Source of the DNA: Nitrobacter sp963807355
GTDB taxonomy: Bacteria > Pseudomonadota > Alphaproteobacteria > Rhizobiales > Xanthobacteraceae
Length of the DNA stretch: 64,000 nucleotides
Assembly: GCA_963807355.1 (NCBI GenBank)
Contig: CAWEBX010000021.1
Span: forward strand, 62,001-126,000
Reading direction: 5' to 3'
Of the stretch, positions 35,491-46,261 are shown in pieces. Position 1 is the first letter of the stretch, and the number at the start of each line of letters is the position of its first letter. The translations under genes and the position numbers were made by a program. Below the pieces are notes generated by a model. That model had not been told where the DNA came from. It saw only the letters and a program-made list of their open reading frames with translations, and ran no database searches.

Positions 35491-35608
35491 GAGCTTTCCG
35501 TCTTCTGACAGAATCAAAAGCGCGGCTCTCAATCTGACGCGTTCTTCACGCGAGCCAGTGTCCATCCTCGGGTCAAGCCCGAGGACATGCTTCGCTCGAA
35601 ACGCTCGG
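35491..35608. repeat. Dispersed repeat family 1, copy D
   Basis: Contains TTTCCGTCTTCTGACAGAAT, GACGCGTTCTTCACGCGAGC, the palindrome CCTCGGGTCAAGCCCGAGGA and TTCGCTCGAAACGCT in the same order as copy B. It lies between the convergent L,D-transpeptidase and secA genes. Confidence 0.87.
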
Positions 35609-35650
35609 GGTCGCTCGCCGGCAGGAAATGACAGCCACGTCGGGAGGGCT

Positions 35651-38512
<2,862 letters not shown>

Positions 38513-39031
38513 CCCAAATTCCTGTCTTCGCGGTTCGCCGTTGCAGCCATGTGGGTAGTCTCCTGAACCCTCCGCTTCTGATGGATCAGAAGCGGCAACG
38601 AGTTTGCTTCACGCGACCGGTCATCCCGCTCGAGAACGCTATAGTGTCCGAACCCGAAAGTTCGCCTTGGTTCTGCACAGCGAACTTCGCAACCACCGCA
38701 CAAGCCGCCTATCAACTCAACTCATCGTGACGCATCAGGGCCGTAAGTCCCGAAAGCCGAGCGTCCGCATAGGGGTTGAGATTCGGTGACCCGGGGTTCA
38801 ATCGCAAAAGCTCAGCCAGAACCCGCCTTTGCCGTCGACCGTCCGGCAGAAATATGGCCGGCCCCGTGGGTTGTCAACGGTGGCCGGAGCACCGATCCGA
38901 AGCGTTTGCGACAAAAGCGGCAGCGTCCACCGGCCCGGGCGTTCATGATTTTGACAGAGTTTTCGCATTGCCAAGAACCCACGATTGAGCGAGTGTCCGC
39001 CCACATCCTTCTCCTGGAGATCAAGGATCCC
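38513..39031. other. Divergent intergenic region of secA and the parvulin gene
   Basis: 519 bases without a recognised gene. It contains repeat family 1 copy E (38570-38645), directly followed by GTGTCCGAACCCGAAAGTTC and GCGAACTTCGC, which resemble the arms of the palindrome at 57234-57306. The last 240 bases stay open in the frame of the parvulin gene (e.g. residues MILTEFSHCQEP), but no homology or signal supports translation. Promoters for both genes are expected here. Confidence 0.45.
38570..38645. repeat. Dispersed repeat family 1, copy E
   Basis: A hairpin TCCGCTTCTGATGGATCAGAAGCGG is followed by GTTTGCTTCACGCGACCGGT and CGCTCGAGAACGCTATAG. This is a shortened form of the family, lacking the GGGTCAAGCCC palindrome. 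Confidence 0.82.
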
Positions 39032-39952
39032 ATGACCATCTCATTGCCCGCAACAAAATACAGTCTGCGCGTTCGCCTGGCTTCGTCCGCTCTCGGCGGC
39101 TGCCTGGCCGCGGTCTTGTTCGTCGGCACACCGCTCCGCGCCGATGCGGATCCTGTGCTGGCAAAGGTTAACGGCTCCGAGATCCACCAGAGCGACGTTA
39201 ATCTTGCTGCGGAGGAACTGGGTCCGAGCCTCGCGCAGATGGATCCGGCGGCGAAGCAGGAGAATGTGCTGTCTTTCCTTATCGACATGAAGATCATCGC
39301 CAAGGCCGCAGAAGAAAAGAAAATTGAAAACAGCGAGGAGTTCAAAAAACGGCTCGCCTTCGCCCGCGACCGCCTGCTGATGGACCGACTGCTGGCATCC
39401 CAAGCTAAAGCGGCAATCACCGACGATGCCATGAAGACGGTCTATGCGGATGCCTCCAAGCAGATCACCAGCGAACAGGAGGTTCATGCGCGCCACATCC
39501 TGGTGCAGACAGAGGACGACGCCAAGAAGATCGAGGATGAGTTGAAGAAGGGCGCAGACTTCGTCGAACTCGCCAAGAAGGAATCCAAGGATCCCGGCGC
39601 CTCCGACGGCGGCGACCTCGGCTTCTTTACCAAGGAGCAGATGGTACCGGAATTTTCAAAGGTCGCCTTCGCGCTGGAGCCCGGCAAGATCTCCGACCCG
39701 ATCAAAACCCAGTTCGGCTGGCACATCATCAAGGTCGAGGAAAAGCGCGCCCGCAAGGCCCCCGACTTTGACGAGGTAAAGCCGCAAGTCGAGCAGTTTG
39801 TGACACGAAAGGCGCAGGCGGAATACGTCACCAAGCTGCGCGAGGCCGCCAAGGTCGAGCGTATGGACAAGCCAGCCCACCCCGCGAATGCAAGCGGGGA
39901 CAAGGCCAACTCTGCCAAACCCGCGGACGGCAAAACGCCAGCGAAGAAGTAA
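39032..39952 (+). CDS. Parvulin-type peptidyl-prolyl cis-trans isomerase, exported
   Basis: A 306-residue protein; ATG 39032 gives a signal peptide (RLASSALGGCLAAVLFVG, cleavage near LRADA) and follows CTGGAGATCAAGGA. The chaperone N-terminal helices (VLAKVNGSEIHQSDVNLAAE; FLIDMKIIAKAAEEKKIEN) are followed by the rotamase domain (EVHARHILVQTEDDAKKIED; DPGASDGGDLGFFTKEQMVP; EFSKVAFALEPGKISDPIKT; QFGWHIIKVEEKRAR). The tail is Lys/Ala/Pro-rich. It resembles PrsA/SurA-type folding factors for secreted proteins and lies divergently beside secA. argJ follows after an inverted repeat. Confidence 0.94.
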   Translation: MTISLPATKYSLRVRLASSALGGCLAAVLFVGTPLRADADPVLAKVNGSEIHQSDVNLAAEELGPSLAQMDPAAKQENVLSFLIDMKIIAKAAEEKKIENSEEFKKRLAFARDRLLMDRLLASQAKAAITDDAMKTVYADASKQITSEQEVHARHILVQTEDDAKKIEDELKKGADFVELAKKESKDPGASDGGDLGFFTKEQMVPEFSKVAFALEPGKISDPIKTQFGWHIIKVEEKRARKAPDFDEVKPQVEQFVTRKAQAEYVTKLREAAKVERMDKPAHPANASGDKANSAKPADGKTPAKK

Positions 39953-39991
39953 AATTCGCTGTCGCGTCGTTGAAACCGATAGTATTGACAA

Positions 39992-40087
39992 TCGTCATGG
40001 TCGGGCTCGTCCCGGCCATCCACGTCTTTGGAATCCGCTCAGCGCAAGAAAGACGTGGATGGCCCGAATAAATCCGGCCATGACGAC
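39992..40087. repeat. Inverted repeat of the rhizobial palindromic type
   Basis: The left arm TCGTCATGGTCGGGCTCGTC, CCGGCCATCCACGTCTTT and the right arm AAAGACGTGGATGGCC, CGAATAAATCCGGCCATGAC, GA are near-complements. Elements with ATGGCCGGG and CCATCCACGTCTT are common between genes of Bradyrhizobium relatives. It lies between the parvulin gene and argJ and may end transcription of the former. Confidence 0.85.
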
Positions 40088-40114
40088 GAAATTTGCTGTC
40101 GACAGGCCTCACAC

Positions 40115-41356
40115 ATGTCCACCGGCATTTCTCCCCTCGCCCCGACCGATGTCCCCGATATGCCCGAAATCGCGGGCGTGCGGCTCGCGACCGCCGCTGC
40201 CGGCATCCGCTACAAGGGCCGCACCGATGTACTGCTGGCGCTGCTGGACAAGGGCACGACGGTGGCCGGGGTGTTCACCAAATCCAAATGCCCGTCGGCG
40301 CCGGTCGAGTGGTGCCGCACGCGGTTGAAGGGTGGGCGCGCGCGGGCCTTGGTGGTGAATTCGGGCAACGCCAACGCCTTCACCGGCAAAACCGGCCGCC
40401 AGGCGACCAAGCTGACCGCCGACGTCGCCGCCAAGGCGGCCGGCTGCAAGGCAAGCGACATCTATCTCGCCTCGACCGGCGTGATCGGCGAGCCGCTCGA
40501 CGCCACAAAATTCAACGGCGTGCTGGAGACATTGGCGCGCGACGCGACGCCAGATCGCTGGATGGACGCGGCGCGCGCCATCATGACCACCGACACTTTC
40601 CCCAAGGTTGCAACCGCCAGGGTGAAGCTCGGCAAGGCGACCGTCACCATCAACGGCATCGCCAAGGGCGCTGGCATGATCGCGCCCGACATGGCGACCA
40701 TGCTCTCCTTCGTCTTTACCGATGCGCCGATAGCGGCGACAGCATTGCAATCGCTGTTGAAAAGCGGTGTCGAGGACACCTTCAACGCCGTCACCATCGA
40801 CAGCGACACCTCCACCTCCGACACCCTGCTAGCGTTTGCGACCGGCGCCGCAAGCGCCCGCGGCGCGCCGAAAATTACCCGCGCCAGCGATCCGCGCCTG
40901 AAAGCGTTCGCGAAAGCATTTCACGGCGTGCTGGCCGATCTCGCCGAACAGGTGGCGCGCGACGGCGAAGGCGCGCGCAAGCTGGTCGAGGTCATCGTCG
41001 AAGGCGCGACGTCGAAGACATCGGCGCGCAGGATCGCCAAGTCGATCGCCAACTCGCCTCTGGTGAAAACCGCGATCGCTGGCGAGGACGCCAACTGGGG
41101 TCGCGTGGTGATGGCGGTGGGCAAGGCTGGAGAGCCGGCCGACCGCGACAAGCTGTCGATCTATTTCAACGGCATTCGCGTCGCCAAAAGCGGCGCGCGG
41201 GATCCGTCTTACGACGAGGCGGAAGTCTCGAAAGCCATGAAGAACGACAAAATTCAGATCAAGACGACCCTAGGTCTCGGCAAGGGCCGCGACCGCGTGC
41301 TGACCTGCGACCTCACAAAGGAGTATGTCGCGATCAACGGCGATTACAGGTCGTGA
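40115..41356 (+). CDS. argJ: Bifunctional glutamate N-acetyltransferase / amino-acid acetyltransferase
   Basis: ArgJ transfers acetyl groups from N-acetylornithine to glutamate in the cyclic arginine pathway. Starting at ATG 40115, 413 residues are encoded, the normal length. The enzyme cleaves itself before the nucleophile Thr; the site KGAGMIAPDMATMLSF is present (cut between Ala and Thr). Other motifs are VFTKSKCPSAPVEWC, LVVNSGNANAFTGKTG and EDANWGRVVMAVGKAG near the end. The frame is open through part of the upstream repeat, but similarity starts at about MPEIAGVRLA. mutT overlaps its stop codon. Confidence 0.96.
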   Translation: MSTGISPLAPTDVPDMPEIAGVRLATAAAGIRYKGRTDVLLALLDKGTTVAGVFTKSKCPSAPVEWCRTRLKGGRARALVVNSGNANAFTGKTGRQATKLTADVAAKAAGCKASDIYLASTGVIGEPLDATKFNGVLETLARDATPDRWMDAARAIMTTDTFPKVATARVKLGKATVTINGIAKGAGMIAPDMATMLSFVFTDAPIAATALQSLLKSGVEDTFNAVTIDSDTSTSDTLLAFATGAASARGAPKITRASDPRLKAFAKAFHGVLADLAEQVARDGEGARKLVEVIVEGATSKTSARRIAKSIANSPLVKTAIAGEDANWGRVVMAVGKAGEPADRDKLSIYFNGIRVAKSGARDPSYDEAEVSKAMKNDKIQIKTTLGLGKGRDRVLTCDLTKEYVAINGDYRS

Positions 41357-41754
41357 AACTCACACTCGTCGTCGCCTGCGCCCTGATCGACACCGACAAC
41401 CGGGTGCTGATCGCGCAGCGACCGGAAGGCAAGCAGCTTGCCGGCCTGTGGGAATTTCCCGGCGGCAAGTTCGAGCCTGGAGAACGCCCCGAAGAGGCGC
41501 TGATTCGTGAGCTGCACGAGGAGCTCGGCATCGTCACGCAGGAGGGGTGCCTGGCGCCGCTGACCTTCGCGAGTCACGCTTACGAGAGCTTTCATCTGCT
41601 GATGCCGCTCTACATCTGCCGGCGCTGGGAAGGCACGGTGACCTCAAAAGAGGGGCAGGCGCTGAAGTGGGTTCGGGCCAATAAGCTTCGCGACTACCCG
41701 ATGCCGCCCGCGGATATCCCCCTTATTCCGCCGCTGGTCGATTTGTTGATGTGA
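41353..41754 (+). CDS. mutT: MutT-type (8-oxo-dGTP) Nudix hydrolase
   Basis: A 133-residue Nudix protein; GTG 41353 overlaps the argJ stop (GTGA), so translation is coupled. The Nudix box GGKFEPGERPEEALIRELHE ELGI fits GxxxxxExxxxxxxREUxEExGU exactly. The context LVVACALIDTDNRVLIAQRP and GLWEFPGGK is that of MutT proteins, which remove 8-oxo-dGTP from the nucleotide pool. Residues after 60 (TFASHAYESFHLLMPLYICR) match the family. argJ-mutT form an operon; the next gene converges. Confidence 0.93.
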   Translation: MKLTLVVACALIDTDNRVLIAQRPEGKQLAGLWEFPGGKFEPGERPEEALIRELHEELGIVTQEGCLAPLTFASHAYESFHLLMPLYICRRWEGTVTSKEGQALKWVRANKLRDYPMPPADIPLIPPLVDLLM

Positions 41755-41889
41755 GTTTGCGCCCCGGACGCAGCGCAGCGCGAAACGGTGCTGTGCAGAG
41801 TCGGAACTCATGCACGGAATACGGTTCGGCCAGTCCCGGTTCTGCGGAGCGGCATCGGGAATGCCGCATCGCGCCCGGGACACTATTTT

Positions 41890-42742
41890 TCAAGTCTTGC
41901 CACGCCCCTTTACCGCTTGCTCCAGGCTCGCTTTCGCCGAACCGGGCTGCAACGGCTTCTGCTGGCTCTCATGCGGCGCCCATCCCGAGAGCCAGACGAT
42001 ATCGAAGGTGGCGCGAATGCGGCCGTCGGGATCAGTGAAGCGTTCATGATAGATTTGCGCCATCCGCAACAGCGTCGCGCGGCGCAAAGGCGTCCGCCGC
42101 CGTTCGGCCATGATATTGGTCGCGCCCATGCGGCGCAGATCATGCATCAGCGCAAAAGCATCGTTATAGCGCACCACGACGCGGTCGACGTCCGTCACCG
42201 GCAGTGCGAAGCCCGCGCGTTGCAGCAGCGCGCCGACATCGCGAAGGTCGGCGAATGGCGCAACGCGCGGCGACATGCCACCCTCAAGCTCCGCCTCGGC
42301 TATAGCGAACGCCTGACGCAGCTCGGTGAGCGTCTCACCGCCGATGGTGGCTGCCAGCAGAAAGCCGTCCGGCTTCAGGGCACGGCGGATCTGCACCAGC
42401 AGGCCCGGAAGATCATTGACAAACTGGAAGGCAAGTCCGGAGACGGCAAGATCGAGAGAGTTCCGGCGACAACCGCACGGCTTCGCTCTCGTCAATCGGG
42501 AGATCGACGCGGGCAAGCTCTCTGAGACGAGCCGCGAGCGCGCCGCGCACCTGATCGCCCGGCGTGCCGATATCCGCCGCGTGTTGAAATTCGCGCAACA
42601 CGGCATTCAGCCGCTCCGCCATATCCTCCGCGACGCGATCGAGCAAAAACGGCACCGCTCCCACTTCGGCCGCGCGTCTCTGCCGCACGCCCAGCAGGGT
42701 GCGATCGAACAAAACGGGCGGCGATGATTGGTTCGGAGCCAT
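41890..42742 (-). pseudogene. BioC/NDUFAF5-like SAM-dependent methyltransferase, frameshifted by one base
   Basis: The first frame (ATG 42742) has VLFDRTLLGVRQRRAAEVGA and FLLDRVAEDMAERLNAVLRE, as in BioC and the complex I factor NDUFAF5. It breaks after DESEAVRLSPE; the other frame resumes SLDLAVSGLAFQFVNDLPGL, IRRALKPDGFLLAATIGGET and ends at 41890. One extra base at about 42460 (GAACTC instead of GAATC on the coding strand) explains the break. Corrected length is about 283 residues. In the corrected protein the classical GxGxG methyltransferase motif is replaced by ADIGTPGDQVRG, so substrate and activity are uncertain. It converges with mutT and diverges from comF. Confidence 0.87.
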
Positions 42743-42852
42743 GCGGCTTGGTACGCCGATCATCCCGTCGCTGGCAATCCGCCGTAACGCGATTGCAAAG
42801 GACCTGCTTTGTCTGGCTTGAGTACCGCCACCTCGAGGAATAGCCTTCCGCT

Positions 42853-43668
42853 ATGGATACCACAACGGACAATCTTGTTTCGCCGCAGCGAGCCAATCCG
42901 CTGCGCGGCGCGTGGCGCGCGTGTCGCGACCTCATGTCCCATGCGGCGCGCTCGGCGCTGGACATCGCGCTGCCAACGCTCTGTGTCGCCTGCCGCGAAC
43001 CGGTGGCTGGCGTCGGCGTCTGTGCGGATTGCTGGACGCAATTGTCGTTCATCGAACGTCCTTATTGTCCTCGCCTCGGCACGCCCTTTGTTTATGATCC
43101 GGGTTCCGGCATGCTGTCGATGGAGGCGATTGCCAATCCCCCGGCCTATCAGCGCGCCCGCGCTGCGGTACGCTATAACGACGTCGCCAAGGTCCTGGTT
43201 CATGCACTGAAGTATCAGGACCGCACCGATCTCGCGCCCGCGATGGGCCGCTGGATGGCTCGTGCGGGCTCGGAATTGCTCGACGGCGCCGACGTTCTGA
43301 TCCCGGTGCCGCTGCACTGGCGACGCGGCTGGAGCCGCCGCTACAACCAATCGGGCGTGCTGGCGCGCGTCATCGCCCGACAATCCGGAATTCCGGTCGC
43401 GCCAGACGCGCTGCGGCGCACCCGTCCGACCCGGCAACAGGTTGGTTTGTCGCGAAATGACCGCGCCCGCAATGTGCAGGGGGCGTTCAAAGTCGCGGCG
43501 GAACGCACCAGCCAGATCCAGGGCCGCCGCGTCATCCTGATCGATGACGTCCTGACGTCTGGCGCCACAGTGGATGCCTGCGCGCGCGTCCTGCTGCACG
43601 CGAAGGCCGCACAGGTCGATGTGCTGGTATTCGCGCGGGTTGTCGACACCATGAAAGCCCCCATATAA
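42853..43668 (+). CDS. comF: ComF family phosphoribosyltransferase-like protein
   Basis: A 271-residue protein. The N-terminal zinc-ribbon cysteines are in CVACREPVAGVGVCADCW, with a further Cys in RPYCPRLG. The C-terminal phosphoribosyltransferase domain has VLIPVPLHWRRGWSRRYNQS, LRRTRPTRQQVGLSRNDRAR and the PRPP loop VILIDDVLTSGATVDACARV. ComF proteins of competent bacteria take part in DNA uptake; in Alphaproteobacteria the role is unclear. Start ATG 42853. The nitrilase gene follows after 53 bases; in several related genomes a glutaredoxin gene lies between the two, but not here. Confidence 0.94.
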   Translation: MDTTTDNLVSPQRANPLRGAWRACRDLMSHAARSALDIALPTLCVACREPVAGVGVCADCWTQLSFIERPYCPRLGTPFVYDPGSGMLSMEAIANPPAYQRARAAVRYNDVAKVLVHALKYQDRTDLAPAMGRWMARAGSELLDGADVLIPVPLHWRRGWSRRYNQSGVLARVIARQSGIPVAPDALRRTRPTRQQVGLSRNDRARNVQGAFKVAAERTSQIQGRRVILIDDVLTSGATVDACARVLLHAKAAQVDVLVFARVVDTMKAPI

Positions 43669-43721
43669 TTGAGCTTTGACCCCGGAGCCTTGTTCTGTTT
43701 TCGCGGGCGAAAGGCAAGGAC

Positions 43722-44603
43722 ATGAACACCAAGCCCACGTTCATCGCCGCAATGATCCAGATGCGGAGCGGTCTTTTTCCCGAGCCGAATTTCGATCAGG
43801 GTTCAAGGCTAATTCGCGAGGCGGCGGCGCAGGGTGCTGACTTCGTGCAGACCCCCGAAGCCAGCAACATTATGCAGGCCGATCGTGTCGCACTCTTTGA
43901 GCATCTTCGGACCGAGGACGACGACCGCTCGCTCAGCGGTTATCGCGATCTTGCGCGCGAATTGAGAATTTACCTCAACGTCGGCTCGCTCGCATTGCGG
44001 CTCACGGCTGAGAAAGCCGTCAACCGCTCGTTCCTGATCGGACCGTCCGGCGACATCCTCGCGCGCTATGACAAGATTCACATGTTCGACATCGATCTCG
44101 GAGGCGGCGAAAGCTATCGGGAGTCGGCCAACTATCAGCCGGGCGAGACTGCCGTGATAACGGACCTGCCCTGGGGCAGGCTGGGCATGACGATCTGCTA
44201 CGACGTCCGTTTTCCTGCGCTGTATCGCGCGCTGGCCGAAGCCGGCGCGTCGTTCCTCACGGTGCCAGCGGCCTTCACCAGGAAGACCGGCGAGGCGCAT
44301 TGGCACACCCTGCTGCGCGCTCGCGCGATCGAGAACGGTTCCTTCGTGTTTGCCGCCGCCCAAGGGGGAATGCACGACAACAACCGCGAAACGTTCGGCC
44401 ATTCGCTGATCGTCGATCCGTGGGGCACAGTGTTGGCCGAAGCGAGCGGCACCGAACCCGGCATCGTGTTGGCTACGATCGATCCGGCCAACGTCGCGAC
44501 CGCGCGCAAGGCCGTACCCTCATTACAGCATGGGCGGCGCTTTTCCCTCGTCGACCATAAGTCGGCAAGCGACCATCTGCATCTTGTGCGAGGCTCTGCA
44601 TGA
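43722..44603 (+). CDS. Nitrilase-family (Nit1-like) amidohydrolase
   Basis: A 293-residue carbon-nitrogen hydrolase with ATG 43722 after AAGGCAAGGA. The catalytic triad is visible as Glu in VQTPEASN, Lys in YDKIHMFDIDLGGGESYRES and Cys in GMTICYDVRFPALYR. The pattern fits Nit1/Nit2, which remove deaminated glutathione or omega-amides (2-oxoglutaramate), a metabolite-repair role. The stop codon overlaps the ATG of the first DUF1178 gene (ATGA at 44600-44603), so both are translationally coupled. Confidence 0.93.
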   Translation: MNTKPTFIAAMIQMRSGLFPEPNFDQGSRLIREAAAQGADFVQTPEASNIMQADRVALFEHLRTEDDDRSLSGYRDLARELRIYLNVGSLALRLTAEKAVNRSFLIGPSGDILARYDKIHMFDIDLGGGESYRESANYQPGETAVITDLPWGRLGMTICYDVRFPALYRALAEAGASFLTVPAAFTRKTGEAHWHTLLRARAIENGSFVFAAAQGGMHDNNRETFGHSLIVDPWGTVLAEASGTEPGIVLATIDPANVATARKAVPSLQHGRRFSLVDHKSASDHLHLVRGSA

Positions 44604-44842
44604 TCCGCTACACCCTGCGCTGCGAGCGGGGCCACACTTTCGAGAGCTGGTTTCAGAGCTCCTCGTCCTACGACGCGCAGGTCAAACGCAAACTCGTCAC
44701 CTGCGCGCTCTGCGGCTCGGCGAATGTCGAGAAGGCGATCATGGCGCCAAGGATCGCCGGCTCCAAGCGCCGCTCGCCGAGACTCGCAGCCGCTCCCGCA
44801 TTTACGATAGACGAGCCTCCCGAGCGAGGAGGTTCGGCATGA
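44600..44842 (+). CDS. DUF1178 protein, short tandem copy
   Basis: 80 residues: MIRYTLRCERGHTFESWFQS, SSSYDAQVKRKLVTCALCGS, ANVEKAIMAPRIAGSKRRSP. The CxxxHxFESWF and CxxC pattern looks like a zinc ribbon. Its first 57 residues are nearly the same as those of the following gene, but the C-terminal half of the family is missing and replaced by AFTIDEPPERGGSA. Both start and stop are ATGA overlaps with the neighbours. It is therefore a partial tandem duplication that kept translational coupling. It may be functional as a zinc-ribbon domain alone or be a drifting copy. Confidence 0.88.
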   Translation: MIRYTLRCERGHTFESWFQSSSSYDAQVKRKLVTCALCGSANVEKAIMAPRIAGSKRRSPRLAAAPAFTIDEPPERGGSA

Positions 44843-45282
44843 TCCGCTACAACCTGCGTTGCGATGGTGGCCATACCTTCGAAAGCTGGTTTCAGAGCTC
44901 GTCGGCCTATGATTCACAGGTCAAGCGCAAGCTTGTCACCTGCGCGATCTGCGGCTCTGCGAAGGTCGAGAAGGCGATCATGGCGCCGAGGATCGCCGGC
45001 ACCAAAAAGCGCGGATCGGCGGCGCCTGCGGACTCATCCACATCGGCAACAATGGCCGAGGGGCGCGAGCTGCGTGCCGAGCTCAAACAATTGCATGATC
45101 ATCTCGTCAAGAACGCCGACAATGTCGGCGCACGGTTTCCGAACGAAGCTCGCAAAATGCACTACGGCGATATCGAGCATCGTCCGATCTACGGCGAGGC
45201 CTCGCCCGAGGAAGCGAGATCGCTGATCGAGGAAGGCGTCGAGGTCGGGTCGCTGCCGGTGCTGCGGGACGACCGGAACTAG
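44839..45282 (+). CDS. DUF1178 family protein, full length
   Basis: A 147-residue protein, full length for the family. MIRYNLRCDGGHTFESWFQS and KLVTCAICGSAKVEKAIMAP hold the Cys/His pairs; the second half has ELRAELKQLHDHLVKNADNV, GARFPNEARKMHYGDIEHRP and IYGEASPEEARSLIEEGVEV. The function of DUF1178 is not known; it is regularly placed after a nitrilase gene, as here. Its ATG overlaps the stop of the short copy. Confidence 0.93.
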   Translation: MIRYNLRCDGGHTFESWFQSSSAYDSQVKRKLVTCAICGSAKVEKAIMAPRIAGTKKRGSAAPADSSTSATMAEGRELRAELKQLHDHLVKNADNVGARFPNEARKMHYGDIEHRPIYGEASPEEARSLIEEGVEVGSLPVLRDDRN

Positions 45283-45314
45283 CTTTGCGTGGCACCAGGG
45301 GCGACGCGGCTTAT

Positions 45315-46214
45315 CTACATTGCCACCAGCAGCCCGACGCCGATCGCGATCAACACGATACCGCCGAACTCATGTAACGAGAGCGGCTGCTTGAACGAAT
45401 AATATGACACCGCCTGCGCGAACAGCACCTCGACCAGCGCCAGCGTGCGAACGTTGGCGGCGGCGGTGAGCGCGAACGCCAGGAACCAGAATTGCGAGGC
45501 GAACGCGCCCAAAAAACCCGCGAACAGCGACGGCCGCCACAGGCCGAGAATTCTTTTCGGCACGTCGGGCGCGCGCAACAACAGATACGCCGCCAGCACC
45601 GCCGTCTGCACGAATAGCCCAAACACCAGCGTGTAGGACGCCGCGGTGACGAACGACACGCCCGGCACGGCGATGATGGCACCGCGAAAGCCGACCGCGG
45701 ACAGGGCGAAACAGGCGGCTGCGGCCAACCCCAACGCCGTCGGCTTGAGATCGGCGAAACCCTTGGCGCCGCCGGGACGGAGCGCGGTAATAACGACGCC
45801 CACGGTGGCGATCAGAATCGCGACCACCTTTAACAAGGTGAGATGATCGCCGAGAAACACAAATCCAAAGATCGCGGTCTGGATCGCTTCGGTCTTGAGA
45901 TACGCTATCGTCACCACGAACGAGTTGCCGTTCATCGCGAGCAGCATCAAGCCGGTGCCGACGATCTGGGTGAGCGCGCCGAGCAACAGCCACAGCCAGA
46001 AGGCGACGACAGGCCATGGGACTGGGTCCCCGGTGAACCCGATCACCATGGCGAAAAAGATCAGCGAGAACGGAAAGCCGAACAGGAAGCGGATGTTGGT
46101 CGCGCCCCACGTGCCGAGCGGACTGGTCAGCGACCGCTGCATCGCGTTACGCGCGACCTGTCCGAACGCTGCCGTGACGGTGAAGGGTATCCAGAGCGAG
46201 GCGACGGTGAACAT
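45315..46214 (-). CDS. DMT/EamA-type membrane transporter
   Basis: A 299-residue protein with about ten hydrophobic segments arranged as two similar halves, each starting with a helix-rich EamA-like unit (GQVARNAMQRSLTSPLGTWG; GFRGAIIAVPGVSFVTAASY). The conserved features of drug/metabolite exporters are present (LKTEAIQTAIFGFVFLGDHL; LALVEVLFAQAVSYYSFKQP; FGGIVLIAIGVGLL). The substrate cannot be deduced. It converges with the DUF1178 genes and lies 47 bases after ubiG on the same strand. The start is ATG 46214 (MFTVASLWIPF). Confidence 0.88.
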   Translation of the reverse strand: MFTVASLWIPFTVTAAFGQVARNAMQRSLTSPLGTWGATNIRFLFGFPFSLIFFAMVIGFTGDPVPWPVVAFWLWLLLGALTQIVGTGLMLLAMNGNSFVVTIAYLKTEAIQTAIFGFVFLGDHLTLLKVVAILIATVGVVITALRPGGAKGFADLKPTALGLAAAACFALSAVGFRGAIIAVPGVSFVTAASYTLVFGLFVQTAVLAAYLLLRAPDVPKRILGLWRPSLFAGFLGAFASQFWFLAFALTAAANVRTLALVEVLFAQAVSYYSFKQPLSLHEFGGIVLIAIGVGLLVAM

Positions 46215-46261
46215 GGAAGATGTCTTTCACGTTCCCGAAAGTGGTGAAGGCCGAGGAAGCC

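Noticed and set aside
38786..39031. N-terminal extension of the parvulin protein
   Set aside because: The frame is open, but the translated stretch has no homology and would hide the signal peptide that starts at ATG 39032.
40093..41340. Long plus-strand frame overlapping argJ
   Set aside because: Arg/Gly/His-rich translation without homology; the part overlapping argJ is its shadow. Only the end of this frame (from 41353) is the real mutT.
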